Source: Marinobacterium nitratireducens (GTDB lineage: Bacteria; Pseudomonadota; Gammaproteobacteria; Pseudomonadales; Balneatricaceae). From it: DNA of 64,000 bases. Under the pieces are notes generated by a model. It ran no database searches, was not told where the DNA came from, and saw nothing but the letters and a program-made list of their open reading frames with translations. Location: assembly GCF_014645375.1 (NCBI RefSeq), contig NZ_BMLT01000005.1:372001-436000 (forward strand), given 5' to 3'. How positions within the stretch are numbered: position 1 is the first letter of the stretch; the number at the start of each line of letters is the position of its first letter. Shown in pieces: positions 58,041 through 64,000 of the stretch. The position numbers and the translations under genes are program-made.

Positions 58041-59426
58041 ATGGAAGCCAACGAAATACTCGTAATAGCGATGTTTTTGTCGTTCATCGCACTGCTGTTC
58101 ACCGGCTTTCCGGTGGCCTGGGTGCTGGGCGGCATCGGCATCATTTTCGCCTTTATCGGCCAGCTGTCCGATACCTATTTCGATACCATTACCGGGCTCG
58201 ACTTCCTGACCCTGGGGCTGGTGGTGAACCGGCTCTGGAAGATCATGGACAACTGGATCCTGGTGGCGCTGCCGATGTTTATCTTCATGGGCATCATGCT
58301 CGACAAGTCCGGCGTCGCCGAAAAGCTGATGCACTCGATGCAGGAACTGTTCGGCCGGGTGCGCGGCGGTCTTGCCGTCACCGTCACCGCCATCGGTATC
58401 ATCCTCGCCGCCTCGACCGGCATCATCGGCGCTTCGGTGGTGCTGCTGGCGGTGATGTCGCTGCCGGCGATGACCCGCCAGGGCTATTCGATGCCGCTGG
58501 CGCTCGGGACCATCGCCTCGGCAGGGACCCTCGGCATCCTGATACCGCCCAGCATCATGCTGGTGATCATGGCCGATCAGCTGGCGCTGTCGGTGGGCGA
58601 CCTGTTCATGGGCGCGGTGGCGCCGGGACTGATGCTGGGCGCGCTCTACATCGTCTACATCCTCGGCTACGGCCTGCTCAAACCCGCGGCGGCGCCGGTA
58701 CCGGCCGATGCCCAGCCGGTGACATTCAAGGTGGTGTTCAACGTGCTGCGCGCGGTGCTGCCGACGCTGCTGCTGATACTGGTGGTGCTGGGCTCGATCT
58801 TCACCGGTATCGCCACCCCGACCGAGGCTTCCGGCGTCGGTGCCCTGGGGGCCACTCTGCTGGCGGTCTACAACCGCAAGTTCAGTCTCAAGGTGCTGAA
58901 GGACGTGGTCGCCGGCACCACCAACACCACTGCCTACATCTTCGCGATCTTCATCGGCGCCACCTGTTTCGCGCTGGTGCTGCGCGAGCTCGGCGGCGAC
59001 GAGCTGATCGAGTCCTTCCTCACCGGACTGCCGTTCGGCCCCTACGGCATCATCTTCTTTATCCTCGGGGTGATCTTCCTGCTCGGCTTCTTCCTCGACT
59101 GGATCGAGATCACCCTGATCGTGCTGCCACTGCTGGCGCCGGTGATCTCGGCACTGGGGCTGAGCATCGACGGCTACGGCGTGGTCGACAACCCGGAGCT
59201 GGTGTGGTTCGTGATGCTGGTGGCGATGACGCTGCAGACCAGCTTCCTGACACCGCCGGTGGGCTTCGCGCTGTTCTACCTCAAGGGCGTCTGCCCGCCG
59301 GGGGTCAAGCTGAGCCAGATCTACCGCGGCGTGATTCCGTTCATCGTGCTGCAGCTGATCGGCCTGCTGATCCTGGTGTTCGCACCGGAGCTGGTGCTCT
59401 GGCTGCCAGCGAAAGCCTACGGGTAA
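58041..59426 (+). CDS. dctM: TRAP transporter large permease DctM
   Basis: 461 residues from the ATG at 58041 (MEANEILVIAMFLSFIALLFTGFPVAWVLGGIG). About 12 membrane helices. Family marks: LVALPMFIFMGIMLDKSGVAEKLMHSM, GTIASAGTLGILIPPSIMLVIMADQ, ATPTEASGVGALGA, LGFFLDWIEITLIVLPLLAPV, and SFLTPPVGFALFYLKGVCP. Sodium-driven uptake with DctP and DctQ. Its stop codon lies inside the heptamer palindrome that follows. Confidence 0.95.
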   Translation: MEANEILVIAMFLSFIALLFTGFPVAWVLGGIGIIFAFIGQLSDTYFDTITGLDFLTLGLVVNRLWKIMDNWILVALPMFIFMGIMLDKSGVAEKLMHSMQELFGRVRGGLAVTVTAIGIILAASTGIIGASVVLLAVMSLPAMTRQGYSMPLALGTIASAGTLGILIPPSIMLVIMADQLALSVGDLFMGAVAPGLMLGALYIVYILGYGLLKPAAAPVPADAQPVTFKVVFNVLRAVLPTLLLILVVLGSIFTGIATPTEASGVGALGATLLAVYNRKFSLKVLKDVVAGTTNTTAYIFAIFIGATCFALVLRELGGDELIESFLTGLPFGPYGIIFFILGVIFLLGFFLDWIEITLIVLPLLAPVISALGLSIDGYGVVDNPELVWFVMLVAMTLQTSFLTPPVGFALFYLKGVCPPGVKLSQIYRGVIPFIVLQLIGLLILVFAPELVLWLPAKAYG

Positions 59427-59502
59427 CAGGTTACGGGTTACGGGTTACGCGTAACCCGTAACCCGTAACCCGTAACCCGTCACCCGTCACCCGTCACGCC
59501 TT
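59424..59502. repeat. Heptamer array with a perfect 42-bp palindrome (dctM-dld gap)
   Basis: Units of GGGTTAC read inward from the dctM stop and meet inverse units at 59449/59450. The arms 59429-59449 and 59450-59470 are perfect reverse complements (21 bp each). More CCCGTAA/CCCGTCA units follow to about 59500. Without a loop it could extrude as a cruciform in DNA or act as a strong RNA stem between dctM and dld. Confidence 0.92.
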
Positions 59503-59528
59503 ATGATTTCCAATCGAGGTCCACAACG

Positions 59529-62357
<2,829 letters not shown>

Positions 62358-62360
<3 letters not shown>

Positions 62361-62640
62361 GGTGCCGGTAACCGCCATGGACGATGGAAATGCTGTAAAC
62401 GCAGGAGCGGTTTACAGTAGAGCGCAGCGAACCGCACCGACTTTTCCGGTGCGCTTCGTGTAGGGCACCTTGAGCGCAGCGAAACGTGCCGGATTTATAC
62501 GCCGGAGCCACGGGCGGCGCAGCTCGCTTCGCTCGGTGCGCCCTACAGGTAGGGCACCTTGAGCGCAGCAACCGCCAGGGATGGCGAGAAGCGCGTAGGT
62601 TGGGCGGAGGACGCAGGACGAAGCCCAACAGCGTATATAT
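62358..62640. repeat. Nested TAGGGTGC-type repeats between dld and the AEC permease
   Basis: GTAGGGTGCCGGT begins at about 62358 next to the stop codon. GTAGGGCACCTTGAGCGCAGC occurs twice (about 62460 and 62551), with an inverse GGTGCGCCCTAC end near 62537-62548. AACCGCC...GATGG palindromic pieces are near 62372 and 62569, and GTAGGTTGGGC at 62597. No gene in this 376-bp gap. Confidence 0.65.
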
Positions 62641-62736
62641 GACGGCCGCCGGCGTTCACAGTATCATGGGCGCTGCCTGGCCGGGTCATCGCCCGCAGCA
62701 GCCACGGCCGCACGGACTTCAGATTAAGGACGCTTG

Positions 62737-63630
62737 ATGGACGGCACCACCTATTCTCTGCTGGAGCGTATCTTCCAGGTCGTTTTCCCGCTGCTGGCGA
62801 TCGTTTCGGTCGGCTACCTCTACGCCCGCCGGGTCCATACCGACATGTCGGTGGCCAACCGCATCAACATGGACGTGTTCACGCCGGCCCTGATCCTCTC
62901 GGTCATGGCGGACAAGTCGTTCGACCTGGCGCTTTACCAGCCGCTGGCGATCGGTGCGCTCTGCGTGGTGCTGGGCTCCGGCCTGCTGCTGCTTCCGCTG
63001 TGCCGCCTGATCGGGATCGCGCCGAAAACCTTCCTGCCTCCGATGATGTTCAACAACAGCGGCAACCTCGGCATACCGCTGGCCGTACTGGCGTTCGGCG
63101 AACAGGCACTGCCTGCCGCGGTGGTGCTGTTTCTGGTCGAGAACAGCCTGCATTTCACCGTGGGAATGTACATGCTGAACCCTCGCGTCCACCCCTTGTC
63201 GCTGCTGCGCATCCCGATGATTCTGGCGGCGATTGCGGGGCTGGTTATCAGCAGCGCCGGCCTGGCGCTGCCGGCGGCGATTAAAACCTTCATCGACATG
63301 CTCGGCCAGATCGCCATTCCACTGATGCTGTTTTCGCTCGGCGTAAGAATGCTCAGCATCGATTTCACCAACTGGCGCAGCGGCGTGCTCGGCGCCATCC
63401 TTTGCCCTGCAAGCGGCCTGCTGCTGGCGGTCGCGGTACAGCAGATCCTGCAACTCGACGAAACCCAGTACCTGTACCTGCTGCTGTTCGGCGCGCTGCC
63501 GCCGGCACTGCTCAACTACCTGGTCGCAGAGCGTTACAACCAGGAGCCGCAGCAGGTCGCCTCCATCGTTTTGCTTAGCAATATGGCGAGCCTGATCATC
63601 ATTCCACTGGTGCTGGCGTTTATACTCTGA
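62737..63630 (+). CDS. AEC-family permease (auxin efflux carrier-like)
   Basis: 297 residues from the ATG at 62737, with AAGGA 8-9 nt upstream. Ten predicted membrane segments in two inverted halves (IFQVVFPLLAIVSVGYLYARR; FTPALILSVMADKSF; MMFNNSGNLGIPLAVLAFGEQALPAAVVLFL; GQIAIPLMLFSLGVRML; PPALLNYLVAERYNQEPQQVASIVLLSNMASLIIIPLVL). The NNSGNLGIP and SLG motifs are standard. Bacterial members often move malonate, malate or other organic acids. The substrate is not predictable here. Confidence 0.9.
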   Translation: MDGTTYSLLERIFQVVFPLLAIVSVGYLYARRVHTDMSVANRINMDVFTPALILSVMADKSFDLALYQPLAIGALCVVLGSGLLLLPLCRLIGIAPKTFLPPMMFNNSGNLGIPLAVLAFGEQALPAAVVLFLVENSLHFTVGMYMLNPRVHPLSLLRIPMILAAIAGLVISSAGLALPAAIKTFIDMLGQIAIPLMLFSLGVRMLSIDFTNWRSGVLGAILCPASGLLLAVAVQQILQLDETQYLYLLLFGALPPALLNYLVAERYNQEPQQVASIVLLSNMASLIIIPLVLAFIL

Positions 63631-63654
63631 CCCGAAGTGATAAAAGGCACGGGC

Positions 63655-64000
63655 CGGAGGATGGGTAGAGCGATGCATCCCAATGAAACCAAACGGTTTC
63701 CACGTTGCTCGGGCATCGCGAAACCCGTCAAATCGATCGCATTGCAGATCGATTGGTGTCGGCTGGCAGAGCGGGTGTTGGGTTCCGCGGCTTCGCCGCT
63801 TCACCCAACCTACAGGAGATATCGAAGGCACGAAGCGGAGGGTGGGTGAAGACGCAACACCGGTAAATCGTTCCGGCCAGCATGGATCCATACCGCGCCG
63901 TAACCCGCAATATCGATCGCATTCCAGATCGATTGGTGTCGGTTGGCACCGAGGTATTAGGGTGTTGGTTACGGTCCTTCGGACCTAGACCCAACCTGCG
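63655..64000. repeat. Two dispersed-repeat copies at the window end
   Basis: Inverse-orientation copies with cores ATCGATC-GCATTGCA-GATCGAT at 63732-63753 and ATCGATC-GCATTCCA-GATCGAT at 63912-63933, each followed by TTGGTGTCGG and ending CCCAACCTAC or CCCAACCTGC. The first is preceded by GGAGGATGGGTAGAGCGATGCATC. The second unit may run past the window edge. No gene in this stretch. Confidence 0.85.

Overview
The window is a high-GC gammaproteobacterial chromosome segment. Gene content and order (secA-argJ-nudix next to coaE-yacG; a dcw cell-wall/division cluster starting at mraZ and ending in lpxC; rnpB beside mraZ; rsmI divergent from lpoA-yraN-diaA-dolP; rplM-rpsI-petABC-sspAB) fit the Pseudomonas/Oceanospirillales side of the class. 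I cannot name the genus. Most genes are core housekeeping genes. The accessory signal lies in intergenic repeats, a predicted peptide-ligase locus, and a pyruvate/lactate regulon.

Layout. 1-5869: the end of coaE, yacG (+), then on the minus strand a Nudix-ThiE fusion, argJ and secA. 6379-24886 (minus): lpxC, ftsZ, ftsA, ftsQ, ddlB, murC, murG, ftsW, murD, mraY, murF, murE, ftsI, ftsL, rsmH, mraZ (listed 3' to 5'), with a classic MraZ operator and sigma70-like promoter upstream. Most junctions overlap by 1-11 nt or are very short; the main exception is a 265-bp inverted-repeat element wedged between murF and mraY. 25176-25529: RNase P RNA. 25758-29996: rsmI (-) and lpoA-yraN-diaA-dolP (+). 30256-35253 (minus): rplM-rpsI, petABC (cytochrome bc1) and sspA-sspB. 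35599-37669: zapE (-), a small secreted protein (+), and two identical tRNA-Pro(CGG) genes behind a strong promoter.

38113-47561 (+) is a five-gene locus: circularly permuted ATP-grasp, alpha-E, transglutaminase-DUF2126, an ATP-grasp/alpha-E fusion, and a second transglutaminase. It reads as two versions of the same predicted peptide-forming and peptide-cleaving module side by side, and is the best candidate here for an uncharacterised pathway. efpL and galU follow.

50126-62360 is a pyruvate/lactate block: pdhR-aceE-aceF on the minus strand and, divergently, a DctPQM TRAP transporter with an FAD/Fe-S D-lactate dehydrogenase on the plus strand. Two perfect 17-bp PdhR-type palindromes lie between pdhR and dctP, each next to a recognisable promoter. 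A different GntR-type palindrome lies just downstream of the aceE promoter. An AEC-family permease closes the window.

Intergenic DNA is unusually rich in repeats: (a) an element family with the core ATCGATC-N8-GATCGAT and/or ends reading GTAGGWTGGGT (8 cores seen, including a tandem triplication after galU); (b) heptamer arrays of GGGTTAC/GACGGGT type at about ten gene ends, often as inverted pairs; (c) shorter elements beginning TAGGGTGC; (d) Pseudomonas-like REP sequences. Start codons were refined from ribosome-binding sites, overlaps and family length where noted.
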